Numbered from the stretch's first letter, positions 1 to 12,066 are shown. The stretch is 64,000 bases of DNA from Morella rubra (GCA_003952965.2 CM025851.1:7667647-7731646); one strand, 5' to 3'. Notes: generated from the sequence alone by a model not told the origin. Numbers and translations: made by a program.

Positions 1-3000
1 TTTATAATGAGATCTATTTGTTGCATTTATTTTTTTTGAATTGTACTTTATAATTTAAAAAAAATACAATAAATAGAGTTTGTATCATTTAATAATATCT
101 ATATAAAAATTGAATATCTTAAACCTTCTAATAGAATATACTATTTATGTCCATCCTCTGATTACCCTTCGAACAAGAAATTACATAACAACATTATTGG
201 ATAGAAGTCTAATGTTGGTAGCTGCTTCCGTCTACCTTTTATATAGGAGGGAATGAAAAAGTTACTTCATTAATTTTTATATTTACTTCTTTAAATTTCT
301 TTGTGGGGGTGTATTGTCTTCTAGAACATAATAATGATCGCGCCCATTTATCCGCATTTCAAAACATCAAAAAGCGTGCCTAAAAAAAAAAACAAAATAA
401 AGCGTACAACTTGTAGTGTGGACAGATACGTTAACAGGGAGCTAGTCCACATGGTTGCCAGCTTTCTGACATAATATATATTATTCAACTCTTCTGGGAT
501 ATAGATTGGATGGTGGAGATTCAGTTTCTAGAAGTTTGGATGTATTTAATAATCCAAGTAATTCGACTTGGAATTTAGGGATAGCCTAATATCAGCCATC
601 TATTCTCAATTAAAGAAAGTGGTGGATCCCCTTGTCCATCCTATCTTCAATGGACGGCTAGTGGATGACATAATCGATGATGAAAACGAAAAAAACAAAA
701 GATTAATATTAGTTATTCGCTACATCATCTTTGGGTCCTTGGATCTTTATGCCACTATTAATAAAACAAAAGATTCCGTATTGTGGTTGTGCATTGTTTC
801 TGGACGATAAGGTCGTTGGATTACGTGGAGTCAATTTTCAAATATTCAAAAAGCGACCAGAAGGCCTCGTTTTCTTGTCGATCAAACAAAGACGTCCGAT
901 TTCGATGGAAAGAGGGCTGCACGGAACCATGTAATTTTGTCCGGTGACCCTTTTTGACCTTTTTGTTTTATGATCTTTCCTAAAATATGTGTTGAAATTA
1001 TTAATATTAATGCTAGAGCTCTATTTCATAAAAGGTAAAAAAGAAAAATAGATCACGAAAAATGCACTTACAAGCGCATCACAAAAAATCTTCTGCGGCT
1101 TCCAATAAAGCATAGGTTCGGTGTTTTTACCCGACCCTGTGCTTTCCTTTGTTTTCGTTTTTCTAATCCTATGCTATGCGGTTAATATGACCATTTAATT
1201 TTCTGTTGGACCGACCTGTCCGTGAAGGCGGCTCAAAGAGAAATTGGTGGCTTCGGTCAAAGGTCACGTTTCAAACTTGGTTGGTTGATACTTGATTGCT
1301 CTGAATTAGTTATGGAACCTTGGCCCTACACTTGTCAAGTGGACTAGTAGCAGTGTTTCCGAATAAAACTCTTTTCCAAAGTTAAAAGGCGAATCCCACC
1401 TTTATATCTCAAATCAAATCCCACTTGCCTACCAAACACTTGTTATGGTACTTTCTTCAGTTGTCCCTCCGACCTGCCCAGCTTGGCTTCCAAGTTTCTT
1501 GTCTCATCCATTTCCCCTCTCACTCTCAGGTAGAATACTTTTAGTTTTTGCATCAAGTCTCCTCCATTAAACAGAGCCTTGTACTAACCACGAGTCTCCC
1601 ACCAGTTACAGCACAATCATCGTCACTGCGGTTCAAGTTATGGGACGGAACACAGTCAGGACTCGGTTGGCCTTATTTTCCGTCCCCTTTTATTTTTTCG
1701 GTTGCTTCGTTGCGTATTGGCTGTTATTGTTGTTTGTACTCTCCATTCCCTTTTTTATAATCTTAGATTTAAAAAAAGGGATAAATTAGAAAATTTATAC
1801 TTATATTTTGTGCAACAATTAAATATGTCTCTAAACTTTGCAATTTATCAAATTAGTTACTAAAATTTAAAATTCATCAAATTTTTAGTCTCTCCACTAC
1901 ATTTCAAATTTTAAGAATTTAAGACTTTAAGAAATTTGAATTTGATGAATTTTAAAATATAAAAACTTATTTGATTTTCACCCCCAATCATTTGGCCCCG
2001 AAAAGACAAAGGATCCGTTGAAGTTGAACTATCATCGAGTTTCACCAATTAAATAAAAAAGCACTTAGTTCACTGCTTACGTACATTTCCTTCAGCCCCT
2101 ACGTCACAGCTCTTACCATAAGAACTTTCTTTAAAAAAAAAAACAAAAAACAAAAGAACTCCGTACCTGCTTCTAAAATTAATAATAAATATCCATTTTT
2201 TTTTTCTCGTATCTCTCAATTTTTTAGAGTTTCAAAATTTTTATTACATTAATCACGCATTTCACAAATTTTAATAAACTTTATACTTTTACACATATAT
2301 TTTACACTTTTTACAAATTTTAATAAATTTTAACATTTAAAAAATTCTTCAAATTTTAAAAATATTCTTTAAAATTTTAATAAACAAACGCCTCTCAGAG
2401 TAGTGAGTTTTTCTTGTAAAGTTTCACGTATATTTGGAGTTGGGAGATTCCAATTTCCTAGAAACAGGAGGTTTGCCCTCGTGAGAAGGGAAGCACAGCC
2501 AGCTAGACAGGTTAGATTCTTGCAGCTTCACATGAATGACTCTTTACTTAACTATCCAGATTACTAAATTTTATCAAACTTTTACCTACCAAACATATAC
2601 CTAATAAAGCCATTTCTCTGACAAAAAGGTTGTTGAAATTACACAGCTAAAGGCATGCCTTCCGGACCTTACTCTAACCTGGCGTGATTTAATTGCGCCC
2701 CCTCCGGGGACCAGGCCTACCGGATTAGATATTTTAAAACGTTTACGGCCCCCTAGAATCGGCAATACCATGACATGCAGCTGCAGGGATCAAAATATCC
2801 AGGTTCCATGCCGACGCCCGCCGTAACGAACATATGGAAAATTCGTACACATCCGACGCCGCCCTCACGGGTTTTAAAAATAAAAAATAACGCCCGTAAC
2901 GGATTCGGATGCTGACCTGGGAATTTTCATTTTTGAGGTGTCGGAGTAACACAAGCCTAATGGAATGACCTGGGTAACCCGAAAAAATATGGGCCTTCAG

Positions 3001-3916
3001 GATTTTCCAGCCCACCTTAGTTGACCCATATTAGTTTCGATCGATGAGTAAAATAAACGTTCCGATATTTGAAGCTTCTATGTTATTCACCCCTCAAATA
3101 AACAGTTAAGTGACCTGAGATTCTGCAACATGATTTTTTTTTAAAAAAAAGTCTTGACAACTTTGCTATAGAATTATAATTTTACCCTTATAGAATAATC
3201 TTTGTAAAAAAATTTATGAAGATAAAATTATCATTTTATACAGAAAAAAAATTCTGTTCAAATTTATTAAAAATTTTAACGTAATATGTAAAATATTTAA
3301 AATCAATAATTGATCGAGAACTCATAATAAAAAACAAAGTGGAATAAAAAAATGAACAAAGACAGATTTTTAGTTTCCCAAAATGATTACATCAGTACAG
3401 GTCATCGAAATCTAATAATCAAAGACCTCCACGAAGGGGTCAGTTATCTTTCAATATCCACTGGCGACATTAATGTTCAAATTATGATACACATGCACGA
3501 TTGACTCGAGTCCGTATCTCCATGGAAGTAGGGCAGTTTTGAAGTTTTTTGATAACGAGAAGAAGCTGTTTACACGAACCCAACAAGTGTTGTACCACGC
3601 TAACACAGTGGCAAATCCTGAGCACTTCAGTTATCTCGTACCCAAGTGTTAAGTCAGTCAGTGGTGAATCCTGATGATTTTCATACCGCTCGTCGATTGA
3701 GGTGGCCCCGAGCGGTAGCTTTCGAGACATTAAAGAAGTAAGTGCAAACCTTATAGAAACCAACACAAAATAGCTAAAGAAATATGGAGAAAAACTGTGT
3801 TTAATAGTCTGTTTTTTAGAAACCAACCATTCTTATGGAACAGTAAAACCAAGACAACATTCTGCATCGGATGTATGCCTACAACATATACTTCTAGTAA
3901 TGTGAGAGTTTTTACA
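1..3916. other. Gene-poor left flank
   Basis: I see no supportable coding gene here. The longest open frames (around 570-930 and, on the minus strand, 2743-3015) have non-ATG starts, no recognisable domain and no splice context. The stretch is AT-rich, with poly-A/T runs and a self-complementary AT-rich patch near 1770-1980. The 3' untranslated region of the minus-strand DUF2921 gene should lie just below 3917, so roughly the last few hundred bases may be transcribed. Confidence 0.6.
2230..2393. repeat. Degraded AT-rich MITE related to the one at 8887
   Basis: The right edge carries the terminal word AACAAACGCCTC after repeated AAATTTTAATAAA-type sequence. The same arrangement closes the element at 8887-9057. 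The left terminus, which should read GGCGTTTGTTT, is not recognisable, so this is a partial or decayed copy. No target-site duplication was found. Confidence 0.35.
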
Positions 3917-6900
3917 TCATTCAGCATCATCTCGCTCTTTGTCTTGAGCAATATTACCGTGAACGCCACAAACGAGCTCAGCTTCAACTGACTGGGAAGG
4001 TATTCGCTCATACATTCTGGACCCCAGTGGAAGAAGCTTGCAATGACCCACAGCAAGAGCCTGCCTCAGCTTCTCATAGTTCCAACTCTGCTGGATATAT
4101 ATAGCAATGACAAGGATAATTTCTGCAACAGGTATCGCAATATCCCCATACTTCGTGTAAAAATCAAAATTTTGGTTGGCAAACTCAAAGTCTTCAGCAA
4201 AGTATGGATTTCGAGCAGGAGCTCTTATGTAATCATAAATGTGAGGGAAGAGTCTGACAGTCGTGATCCCAATGATATAGAGTTTTCTGAGTGGTCTACA
4301 ATCAATCTGCCACACAAAGTTACCAATAAATTGAGGAAGCAGGAAAAAATCTTGAACAAGACCCACATATTCTTCCAGTAATGTTTCCCATCCCTGCAGC
4401 ACGTGGGAATTCCGTGTGGAGATTAAATGTGTTTTTTCCAGGAGAGATCTCTGGCTGGTATTCAAACTATGAATGATCAGAACAATTACATATCCAATCA
4501 CATGGATGGTGATGGTAGTAAGAAGTACCCGCCTATCACTAGGGACACGATGCAGTTCTAGAGGAGCTCGTGTTAATAATCTGATGCGTGATTTCCATAC
4601 CTTCTGACACAGCCTTAATGTCAGTATAAAAGAGACCATTACAAGAAGCTTCACTGCGTAATCAGTTATATGGAACCACTGATTGTTCTCAAGAGCATAA
4701 GATGGCTCGTAAGATTCAGAAGCTTTTCTCTTGAAGAGAGCTTCTGCCCCTGTGATCAAAGGAAGGCTATAACCAAGAGCTTGGATACCGAGCATGACAA
4801 GGGATATATAAGGAGCAGAATCCAAATTATGCTTGATGTAAAACATCTGGCTCAAGATGCAGGCTATTGCAAGTGAAAGTGTTAAAATCCGGATGATCCC
4901 TTCGACTGCCCTATGAGACAAAACATCTTCCCACTGCTTCCTGTACATATGAGGAGATGTTTGGAGCTTGATCGTACCAAAGTGGAGGGGGTCGTCTTCA
5001 TTTCTTTTGCTGGATATGGATATGCTTGCAGTTGGATTGACTAACCACCGAGCTGTAGTGGAAGGATATGAGATAACCACCTCGACTAAACAGTCCATCC
5101 CAGCTTCAAGATCCATGCTCTCAAATAGGATCTTCCACGAGGCTCGGACATCCCTGCAGCCTACCAGATACATCTTCCCAACATGTGGATCATAGAGACC
5201 TTCCAAGGAAAGAGCAGAAAAATTATTATAAGCTTTTCCAGTGAGTGTGAGTTGTGCAGATACATTGAGAAGGAGCTGCTTTTCAGTGTATTCGGCCTTG
5301 GTGTGGTAAGGATTCTCCTCTTCTGCGAGGGAACCATTTGACCAGTAGCGCCCAAACAAGGGACCAACTGAGAGGATTTCCAGTTGAACAACAGTTCGTG
5401 GCAGTCTTTTAGGAGTAGGAAATGGATCAGGAACTCCAGAGACCTGAAGGGTGAGATCTTCTGAGAGAAGTGAAAGACTGACTAGGAACGCCTCTGTGTC
5501 TTCAAGTTTGGGGTACTGCAGCAAAGATTTCTTGATGACTGTACCAAAAGAGAAGGGCTCATTCTTTTCTAGGATAGCACCAGCGTCATCAATTTTTGAG
5601 TAGCTGTAATATGGATGGGAGGCTATAAAATGATTCCACAGCTCTCGAGGCTGCACAAGCTTTTCAAATGATAGAGGAAAGTATGATGCATTATTCTTAT
5701 TAATGCTAAAGAACCTCCCTAAAGCAATGCTTCGTTGCTTTATGGAAAATGAAATAGGTATGTACAAACAGATACGGTGATTACAGACACTCCCTTCATC
5801 ATCGACAAGCCCAATGCAGCCAACCATGCAAAGCTGGCCACTGGAAGACTTCCAAACTCCCTCAGCAGCAACAGTCATGTTGCTAGCTCCAGATCTCGTT
5901 ACTGCAGTATACTGATTCTCCAACGGAGAAACAGCTCTAAACACGGCTGAAACCCTTGCAAAACTGACATTTTCCTGAGCAATTTTTTGCTCACACTTCA
6001 GATTCTGCACATAAATTTTAACGTCTTTAAAATCCCCATCTGTTGCTTTAATCTCGTCACCCGAGGTATATGGACCCAGCTTACAGCAAAATTCATCTGT
6101 GCCATTGCATCTCCAGTTTGGCACCACTGTGAAAGCTTGATAACGAGTAACTTCTTCTAGAATTTCACAGAAACGAGAACCTTTATAGACATTAATGCCA
6201 CCATTTAGCAAGCTATCCTGGAATGGGTAGGGATCACACGCTTTGGAGACAATCTTTCCAGAGCCAAACTCATACTTGGTTGACTTTCCCAGCTGGGACA
6301 GAATTTGAACCTCATCAAAGTACTTAGGGTTCGATTTTGGGTTTAAACTTCTCATTTCACCCCGGATCACCCTGTTTGTTAATGTGAATGTCCTCGGGAA
6401 GTGAAGAATGAGCAGAATTTGATCATCTTGCATAAGAGGAGGCTGGTCATACCTCGGAATAGAAACATTTACCCACTCCCATGGATCCATAGGATTGGGC
6501 TCCCTAGATGGCAATATTGTACTCCCCAACAAACACAACACTCTTTCCCCCCCATTTTTCTTTGATTCAGTGTAAATCCCTTCGAAGGAAATAGAGAGCT
6601 GGGAATTCCCGGGCCATATCTGAAAACGAGGTTTTCCATCAAACCCACTTCTCTCAAATGAAGCATCTCGTGTTATACCCATAATCAAGAAACCACCGAC
6701 ACTCAGATACTTCCTAGATCGATGGGCAAGATCAACATCCTTTACCGAAAAAGAAACCAAATTTAATGGATTTGAAGCATCAAATGAATTCTTTCGAACA
6801 TCTCTATTATCGAATGGCATTATTGGGGCTTTGCCTACCTCCTGCCTCCAATCCCCATCAACAAAAGAGAGCTCTTCTTTGAGACTATAAACTATATCAA

Positions 6901-7078
6901 ATTCAGGTCTCAATGCAGAGGCAGAAGATAAAACAGAGGCACATTCTTTTTTCACTTCATCTATTCTCTCATAATCGTATGTAATAGTATCTGCTTCCAG
7001 GAGGTCTGAAACTGCATACCCAAAGACCAATAAACTATATACTGCGCAGATGATAACAGCAAAAGATGGAATCTTCAT
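3917..7078 (-). CDS. DUF2921 family multi-pass membrane protein
   Basis: A single uninterrupted frame of 1053 codons with a real ATG, matching the intronless form and length of the plant DUF2921 family (recalled closest relative: Arabidopsis At1g52780). Residues 1-24 form a hydrophobic signal peptide or anchor. Residues about 30-720 are a large, probably luminal or extracellular region with scattered cysteines and N-glycosylation sequons (for example CNGTDEF, NMT, NVS, NFS). From about residue 722 there are several membrane segments (about 727-747, 756-775, 852-872, 978-995), followed by a hydrophilic tail. The conserved stretch RPLRKLYIIGITTVRLFPH near residues 928-946 is typical of the family's C-terminal part. 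RING proteins such as FLY1 share a related membrane region, but I see no RING here. The biochemical function is unknown. The 5' leader probably covers about 7079-7370. Confidence 0.93.
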   Translation of the reverse strand: MKIPSFAVIICAVYSLLVFGYAVSDLLEADTITYDYERIDEVKKECASVLSSASALRPEFDIVYSLKEELSFVDGDWRQEVGKAPIMPFDNRDVRKNSFDASNPLNLVSFSVKDVDLAHRSRKYLSVGGFLIMGITRDASFERSGFDGKPRFQIWPGNSQLSISFEGIYTESKKNGGERVLCLLGSTILPSREPNPMDPWEWVNVSIPRYDQPPLMQDDQILLILHFPRTFTLTNRVIRGEMRSLNPKSNPKYFDEVQILSQLGKSTKYEFGSGKIVSKACDPYPFQDSLLNGGINVYKGSRFCEILEEVTRYQAFTVVPNWRCNGTDEFCCKLGPYTSGDEIKATDGDFKDVKIYVQNLKCEQKIAQENVSFARVSAVFRAVSPLENQYTAVTRSGASNMTVAAEGVWKSSSGQLCMVGCIGLVDDEGSVCNHRICLYIPISFSIKQRSIALGRFFSINKNNASYFPLSFEKLVQPRELWNHFIASHPYYSYSKIDDAGAILEKNEPFSFGTVIKKSLLQYPKLEDTEAFLVSLSLLSEDLTLQVSGVPDPFPTPKRLPRTVVQLEILSVGPLFGRYWSNGSLAEEENPYHTKAEYTEKQLLLNVSAQLTLTGKAYNNFSALSLEGLYDPHVGKMYLVGCRDVRASWKILFESMDLEAGMDCLVEVVISYPSTTARWLVNPTASISISSKRNEDDPLHFGTIKLQTSPHMYRKQWEDVLSHRAVEGIIRILTLSLAIACILSQMFYIKHNLDSAPYISLVMLGIQALGYSLPLITGAEALFKRKASESYEPSYALENNQWFHITDYAVKLLVMVSFILTLRLCQKVWKSRIRLLTRAPLELHRVPSDRRVLLTTITIHVIGYVIVLIIHSLNTSQRSLLEKTHLISTRNSHVLQGWETLLEEYVGLVQDFFLLPQFIGNFVWQIDCRPLRKLYIIGITTVRLFPHIYDYIRAPARNPYFAEDFEFANQNFDFYTKYGDIAIPVAEIILVIAIYIQQSWNYEKLRQALAVGHCKLLPLGSRMYERIPSQSVEAELVCGVHGNIAQDKERDDAE

Positions 7079-7937
7079 GATCCCAATCTGCTCTGCAAGA
7101 GATTTCTACAGGACTAGCGCAGTTTTGGTACTCGTCCAAAAGATATAAACATGAAGTCAGCAACATGCGAGGGAGACTAACCTGAACCACTCGCTGAATC
7201 TTGGACCAGGGAGAGAGCTTGGTTCTTGGTAGAACTTGACTTCGAAGTATGGATCTTGGGGAGACAAGGGAAGAGTGAAGTTGAAGCAGCTCTGGTACAA
7301 CAGTCCACGGTCTTCTGAAGACGTTGATTTTATCCCACAACTTTCCAAAGCGCGTGTAAAGGAACTCTCATAAAAAAGGAAACCACGAGCTCATCCCTCC
7401 CCTCTCCTGCTAATGCTTCCGAAGCGCGTGTACCAAGAGTTATATTGTGCTTACGTTATACCCATCCCTCTAAGGCTCTAAATTTGTGCTGGGATGTCTT
7501 ATTTTCAGAAATTGTGAATCAATACTACCAATGTCTTAAATTAAATTTGTTAAATAGTCTGATGGTGTACGAGAACAGATAAAAAAATCCAAAATAAATG
7601 CTTATAGTAGTGATTGACATTTTTATATCACGTTTGACTAATTTAGCACCTTAATTCATGCTATTAGTTAAAGGCACCCCCTTATCCTATGCTATCTCTC
7701 TTACTTCTTTTTATTGGTTTTTACATGACCAACTTGTTTCAATTATACGGTATTATCAATTAAAAGCTGTCCCAACAACGAACTCCAACATGTGTGATTA
7801 AAATTCGAATAAAATTAAATTATGAGAAGCCAGATTATTAACACGTGGTAAACTATACAGCCTTAGTAATGACTCTTGCCAAATACACTGTTGATTGGTT
7901 GAAATCATATGATATATTCTCTCGATAATAAAATTAA

Positions 7938-8274
7938 GGCAAAATTACATAAATAGATCTCATGGTTTCACTTTGTTACAAATGTCTATGTAGTTCCAAC
8001 TTAAACGATTTGGACTCTGAGGTCACCAACTTGATGCACGAGATTTCTTCGTCGACACATTCGTTAATCACATGTAAATATACTGACGTGTCCATTTTAA
8101 ACACTTAGACAATACTGACATGTCAACAATTTTGTCAAGGGATTAATGGAGATATAGATGAAGGGACTCATACATTATATTGGTGACCACATAGATCAAA
8201 TCGTTAAAATTAGAACCGCATAGATTAATTTGTAACAAAGTGAAACCACATATGATGAATTGGATAATTTTTCC
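7938..8274. mobile_element. Mutator-like MITE with exact 9-bp target duplication
   Basis: A 337-bp non-coding element flanked on both sides by TAAAATTAA (7929-7937 and 8275-8283). Its ends are inverted repeats of roughly 100 bp: GGCAAAATTACAT on the left, and GGAAAAATTATCC read inward from the right. Deeper in both arms sit the shared word TTTCACTTTGTTACAAAT and then a GATTTG...GGTCACCAA block. A 9-bp target duplication with long terminal inverted repeats is the hallmark of Mutator-like elements. No transposase frame is present, so it is non-autonomous. Confidence 0.88.
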
Positions 8275-8886
8275 TAAAATTAAATTTAAAAATTCCCACA
8301 AATAATACTTATCAATTTTACAGCTACTATATTTGCTATCCATAGAGAAAGTCGTTTAAAAAACTGTTGATGGTGTACTCGGCAATTATTAGCTTACTAT
8401 AAAATATCTACAGAGTAAAGTCCATGCATTTGTTTGTGGTAAAAGCAGTAGCTATAACTTATGCCAGATATGCTTAATAGCACGAAACCATCTCATCGCC
8501 TAAAAAATTAGCTTTTTGTGCCTGGGCCAGTTGGCGGTTGGGCTTTGCTCAAACTTCGGCCGAATAGGCTCAAAATTAAAGCTGGATCCGGCCCTTTTGA
8601 GAGTCTTGAAAAGTTAGACCCTCTCCTGGGTCTCAGTCGTGAGAGTGGCACATGGCAGAGGGTCAGTGGGTGGTGACCAAGAGCAGCAAGGCAGGTCTTG
8701 CTAGCAGCTCATTAGTTTATGGCTTGCTCTACGCTGGGGATGACAATAAGAAGCTTTTAGCAGGACTTTATCATCCCCCCTCTCTTTTTCTTTTTTTGTT
8801 TTGAAAGGGGGTTATTTTTTGATAAACAGATTCCAGATCCTTAATGTAAAATATATCAACAAGCTATTTGAAGTGACAGATACTTC

Positions 8887-9057
8887 GGTAACGTTTGTTT
8901 TTTTAATATTTTAGTATAAAAATTTTTAATAAAATAAATATATTCTAAAATTTTTAACTTTTACATATACATTCTATTTTCATAAATAAATCTCAATAAA
9001 ATAAAAATTCTCAAAATTTTAAAAATATTTTCTAAAATTTTAACAAACAAACGCCCC
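8887..9057. mobile_element. Short AT-rich MITE with GGxxCGTTTGTTT termini
   Basis: About 170 bp of very AT-rich DNA bounded by GGTAACGTTTGTTT on the left and, read inward from the right, GGGGCGTTTGTTTGTT. The inner parts are also imperfectly inverted (TAAAATTTTAGAA-like words). Size and termini resemble hAT-type MITEs common in woody plants, but I could not find a convincing 8-bp target duplication, so the superfamily is uncertain. Confidence 0.5.
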
Positions 9058-9216
9058 AAAGTATTAGATTCAGATGCTAAAAGAACGAGGAGGAATTTAA
9101 ATATGAGAAGGTCCCACATATATTAATGTAAAATATATACTAATCGAAGTGGCTCTACCAATGTTGTCCTCGAAGGAGAAATCGCAACATTGCAGCCTAA
9201 ACAAAAGACGAGTGTC

Positions 9217-10581
9217 CTAGGGAATGATGCTAGTAGTTTCACCATCAAGAGACTTCGGCTTGAGGAACCCGAAACCAGTACTCTCCAGTTGCCTTAGTTT
9301 TAGCAGCAAGAAGAGCAGCATCCCACACCCAAACCCCAAAGCAGCACTAGACCCTGTCAAAGAAACCGCAGCACAGACCAACATCACGAAAGACTCTTCT
9401 TTTGTGTTCATATCCCTACAAGCCATAGCTAACTCAATCCCCGCAAAAAGCAAAAGCGCCCCAAGAATCCCAATTGGAAACTGGCCCAAAATCCTCCCAA
9501 AAGAGTTCCCAAACACCAATCCGAGAACCAACTTCCCTATCCCCAAAAACACCACAGACAGACCACTCCTACCCCCGAATCTGTACTGCCCTGCCAGTCC
9601 ACCAGCACCATGGCACACCGGCATTGCTCCAAACCAGCACCCGACAAAGTTCATAATCCCAACACTGATCGAAACCTTCGTGGCCGAGGCCTCACGGTCC
9701 GGGAACAAGTCTCCAGACAGCTTACAGACCGCGATTACAGAATTCAATATAGACAACGGGATCTGTGGTATCGCTGCGCGAAAAAATCCGATCTTCCAAT
9801 CCTCCCACGTAATCCTTAACAGACTTATCTTAGATGGACCAAATTCAAGATCCTTGAAGATAGAAGGGTCGCTAAGAAAACACAGAAACATCCCGATCAA
9901 GAACACAATCAGAGCTGAAGGAACGGCAGAGATAAACTGTAACCTTTTAGACACGCGACGACGCGGAGAGCACACTTGTTCAGAGTCGTCGCGTGCATCT
10001 AGTGTGTCACCAGCGCCAGTGGTTAGCACCAAAAATAGGAGAGCAACGAGAGCGACAAGGAGACCATCGAGGCCGAGCCAGGAACGAGGGGCTCCAGACT
10101 TAGAAGTGGCCAAGTCTTGGTCGAAGCGGATGTATTTGATAGCGGAGAAGGCAAAGGAGAGGCCCTGAGAGAGCTGTACGCCGCGGACGACTGGGAGGGG
10201 AAGGAAGCGGTATAGGAAGGACATAAGACCGGTGGAGCCCAAGACAAGGAGGACGGCTGCTGTGGAGAGTCCGGCGGCGGCGAGCTGGGGGACAGAGAGG
10301 TGGGGGGATTCGGATACGGCGACGGCAGCTATGGACTTCATGGGTTGGACGGGCATGGGGATGTCGAAGAGTAGGCCGGTGGCGATGTTGTAGAGAGCGG
10401 TGAAGATGAGGGTGGTGCCGAGGTCGAGGTGGGAGACTAGAGTGAGGGTAATGACGATGGGGATGTAAGTTCCGAGGTCCCCGACGGCACCGGATAGCTC
10501 GGAGGAAAGGGTGGTCTTCAGGCGGAGACGGTGGCGCCACGGGTTTCGAAGGAGAGGAGTGGCGCTGCTGCTTTGGTCCAT
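9217..10581 (-). CDS. MOT1: Molybdate transporter, MOT1 family (SULTR5-type)
   Basis: A 454-residue, intronless, highly hydrophobic protein. I chose the ATG at 10581; the frame stays open 11 codons further up, but only from a TTG. MOT1 proteins carry molybdate, needed for the molybdenum cofactor, across plasma, endo- or vacuolar membranes with high affinity. Both family signatures are plain: SSELSGAVGDLGTYIP at about 27-41 with DIPMPVQPMKSIAA at 73-86, and FGAMPVCHGAGGLAGQYRFG at 317-336. As is usual for the family and unlike true sulfate transporters, there is no C-terminal STAS domain. About ten membrane spans are likely. An N-terminal TPLL dileucine-type motif at residues 8-11 hints at endomembrane or vacuolar sorting (inference), as in the MOT1;2 branch (recalled relative At1g80310). 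Confidence 0.95.
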   Translation of the reverse strand: MDQSSSATPLLRNPWRHRLRLKTTLSSELSGAVGDLGTYIPIVITLTLVSHLDLGTTLIFTALYNIATGLLFDIPMPVQPMKSIAAVAVSESPHLSVPQLAAAGLSTAAVLLVLGSTGLMSFLYRFLPLPVVRGVQLSQGLSFAFSAIKYIRFDQDLATSKSGAPRSWLGLDGLLVALVALLFLVLTTGAGDTLDARDDSEQVCSPRRRVSKRLQFISAVPSALIVFLIGMFLCFLSDPSIFKDLEFGPSKISLLRITWEDWKIGFFRAAIPQIPLSILNSVIAVCKLSGDLFPDREASATKVSISVGIMNFVGCWFGAMPVCHGAGGLAGQYRFGGRSGLSVVFLGIGKLVLGLVFGNSFGRILGQFPIGILGALLLFAGIELAMACRDMNTKEESFVMLVCAAVSLTGSSAALGFGCGMLLFLLLKLRQLESTGFGFLKPKSLDGETTSIIP

Positions 10582-10677
10582 TGTGGTGACTGATGGGGGC
10601 AGAGTCAGTGCCAAAAGGGTGTTTCAATGAGGATTTATGGGAAGGGGAGCTTTTGTTTGTTGCTTTATTTATGCATG

Positions 10678-10686
10678 ATATATATA
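10678..10686 (-). promoter_or_regulatory. Putative TATA box of the molybdate transporter gene
   Basis: The minus strand reads TATATATAT about 97 bases before the ATG at 10581. This is a suitable place for a TATA element giving a transcription start near 10650 and a leader of about 70 bases. Placement is by motif only. Confidence 0.4.
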
Positions 10687-11696
10687 GTCTCAGCTATTAA
10701 AAAAAATATATATATTAAACTTTTTTTTTTTTTTTTTTTCCTAGAGGAATATCTTAAGTTCATTATGCATAGAATATCTTAAGTTTACTATGCATTTGCT
10801 TGGATCATTTTCAGGGGAGAGTCGTGTTGTCGAATGTCTATGCAGCCCCAACATGGATTATGGATAACCATGAGCAAGAACAGTGGCTTGGAGCAAGCAT
10901 ATGCCACTATCATTAGTCTGATTTTCTGAATTGATTGTTTTGTCAGCAAGGAAATTATGAGTGTTCACTTCAAATTCTTCACCCATTTAGGCCAATTGAA
11001 TTAGCTGATATATTACACTGACAATAATTTGACAAGAGGAAACAAGAAACACATCAAATTCTTCCTGCAACTTGGTTGGCTTGAACACAGAGATGTATTT
11101 GCCAAAAGAGAGAAAATGACAGGAAAGAAAAAAAAAAAAAAATTATCTGCATTCAAGTGTCAAGAAGCCAGCCAACTCACGACATCACCATAAAAACAGA
11201 AGAGAGTCGTAAAGAAATGAAGGATGTGAGTCGGACTGAAAAAGATTGGCTCAATTATAACTATACATGCATTGGTTGGAGTAATTTGGCTTCTCATAGA
11301 TTTTGGAGATCTTTACCAAGATGAAACACTGGATTGGTGGGTGGATGACAAGTACTCCCCTGTAGGCTACATCAGTTTTGCAAGCCTACGACAGTGGCGT
11401 GTCAGGAAAAAGGTCCACGATATTGGCCCAGAAAAGGGAAAAAGCAAGTGCACAGTGAATAAAAACAACAAATATCAGCAAGTGCCAGAAATTTATATTA
11501 TTCTCAATTAAAATTGAGACAATAATAAATTATGTTTGGTTAATTCTAGAAAAATAATTTTTAATAATTTTTAACAAATATTTTAAAATTTTAAAATATT
11601 TTAATTTTTTTATTAATATTAAAAAAATTTACATTACTTACAATAATTTTTTTTTATCTTAATCATTAAAAAAAATATTTTCAAAACCAAATCAAC

Positions 11697-11905
11697 TATA
11701 ACCACCGTGCAAATTGTTATTGACCCTTTATTGGTCACTGTCACACACACCTTTAGATCCCCACTTGGGATGACATATGCAAGGCTTTAGAAGAGCCATC
11801 CCCCCATCCGAGCCAGACAAATTACCCGGCAAAAAAATCAACACATTGCGTGCACGTCTTGCTAATTTAGTTGATTAGAGGTTAGAATCAGTATATAGGA
11901 CCGGT
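11697..11905 (+). repeat. Diverged upstream part of direct duplication, copy 1
   Basis: Shares an ordered series of words with 12687-12835: TATAACCAC, TTGTTATTGA-like, CTGTCACACACA, TAGATCCC, CATCC..CCGAGCC, ACACGTCTTG and TTGATTAGAGGTTAG. The two copies differ by substitutions and indels here, unlike the downstream block, where matched bases are almost identical. Confidence 0.55.
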
Positions 11906-11925
11906 GCTTGTTGGGCGTCTGATTA

Positions 11926-12060
11926 GAGCATTCTTGGAGTTTATTTAAATTTGAATTTTTACTTTAATCAAAAAATATATTTATTTATTTTAATTATCAA
12001 TTTTTTAAAAATATCTTAATATTTTCTTTATTTTAATTATTTAATTGAAATGTAAACACA
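11926..12060 (+). mobile_element. Left-end fragment of a Harbinger-like MITE
   Basis: Begins GAGCATTCTTGGAGTTTATT directly after TTA and continues with TTTTAACTTTAATCAAAAA-like and TATTTTAATTATCAATTTTTTAAAAA words. This is the same order as the left end of the MITE at 42200-42881 (GAGCATTCCTAGCAGTTTATT). No matching right end lies next to it; a right-end fragment lies at 12985-13039. Confidence 0.5.
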
Positions 12061-12066
12061 TGGTCT

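Larger units (their letters stand above)
7380..9216. other. Spacer between DUF2921 and the molybdate transporter genes
   Basis: No coding gene is seen. The spacer should hold the DUF2921 promoter (its right-hand side, since that gene reads leftward) and the 3' end of the MOT transcript near 9100-9216. It contains two short mobile elements, described separately at 7938-8274 and 8887-9057. Confidence 0.6.

Noticed and set aside
2743..3015. 90-codon minus-strand frame in a relatively GC-richer patch, considered as a retrotransposon remnant
   Set aside because: Starts with GTG, has no motif of RT, integrase or gag, and no LTR nearby.
9224..10168. 314-codon plus-strand open frame opposite the molybdate transporter
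   Set aside because: It is antisense to a clear MOT1 gene, is proline/serine-rich without a domain, and arises because the transporter's codon use leaves few stops on the other strand.
10100..10627. 175-codon frame overlapping the start of the molybdate transporter, considered as a regulatory upstream ORF
   Set aside because: Its first codon is TTG, not ATG. Its histidine/proline/arginine-rich composition is that of an out-of-frame reading of the GC-rich MOT 5' part.
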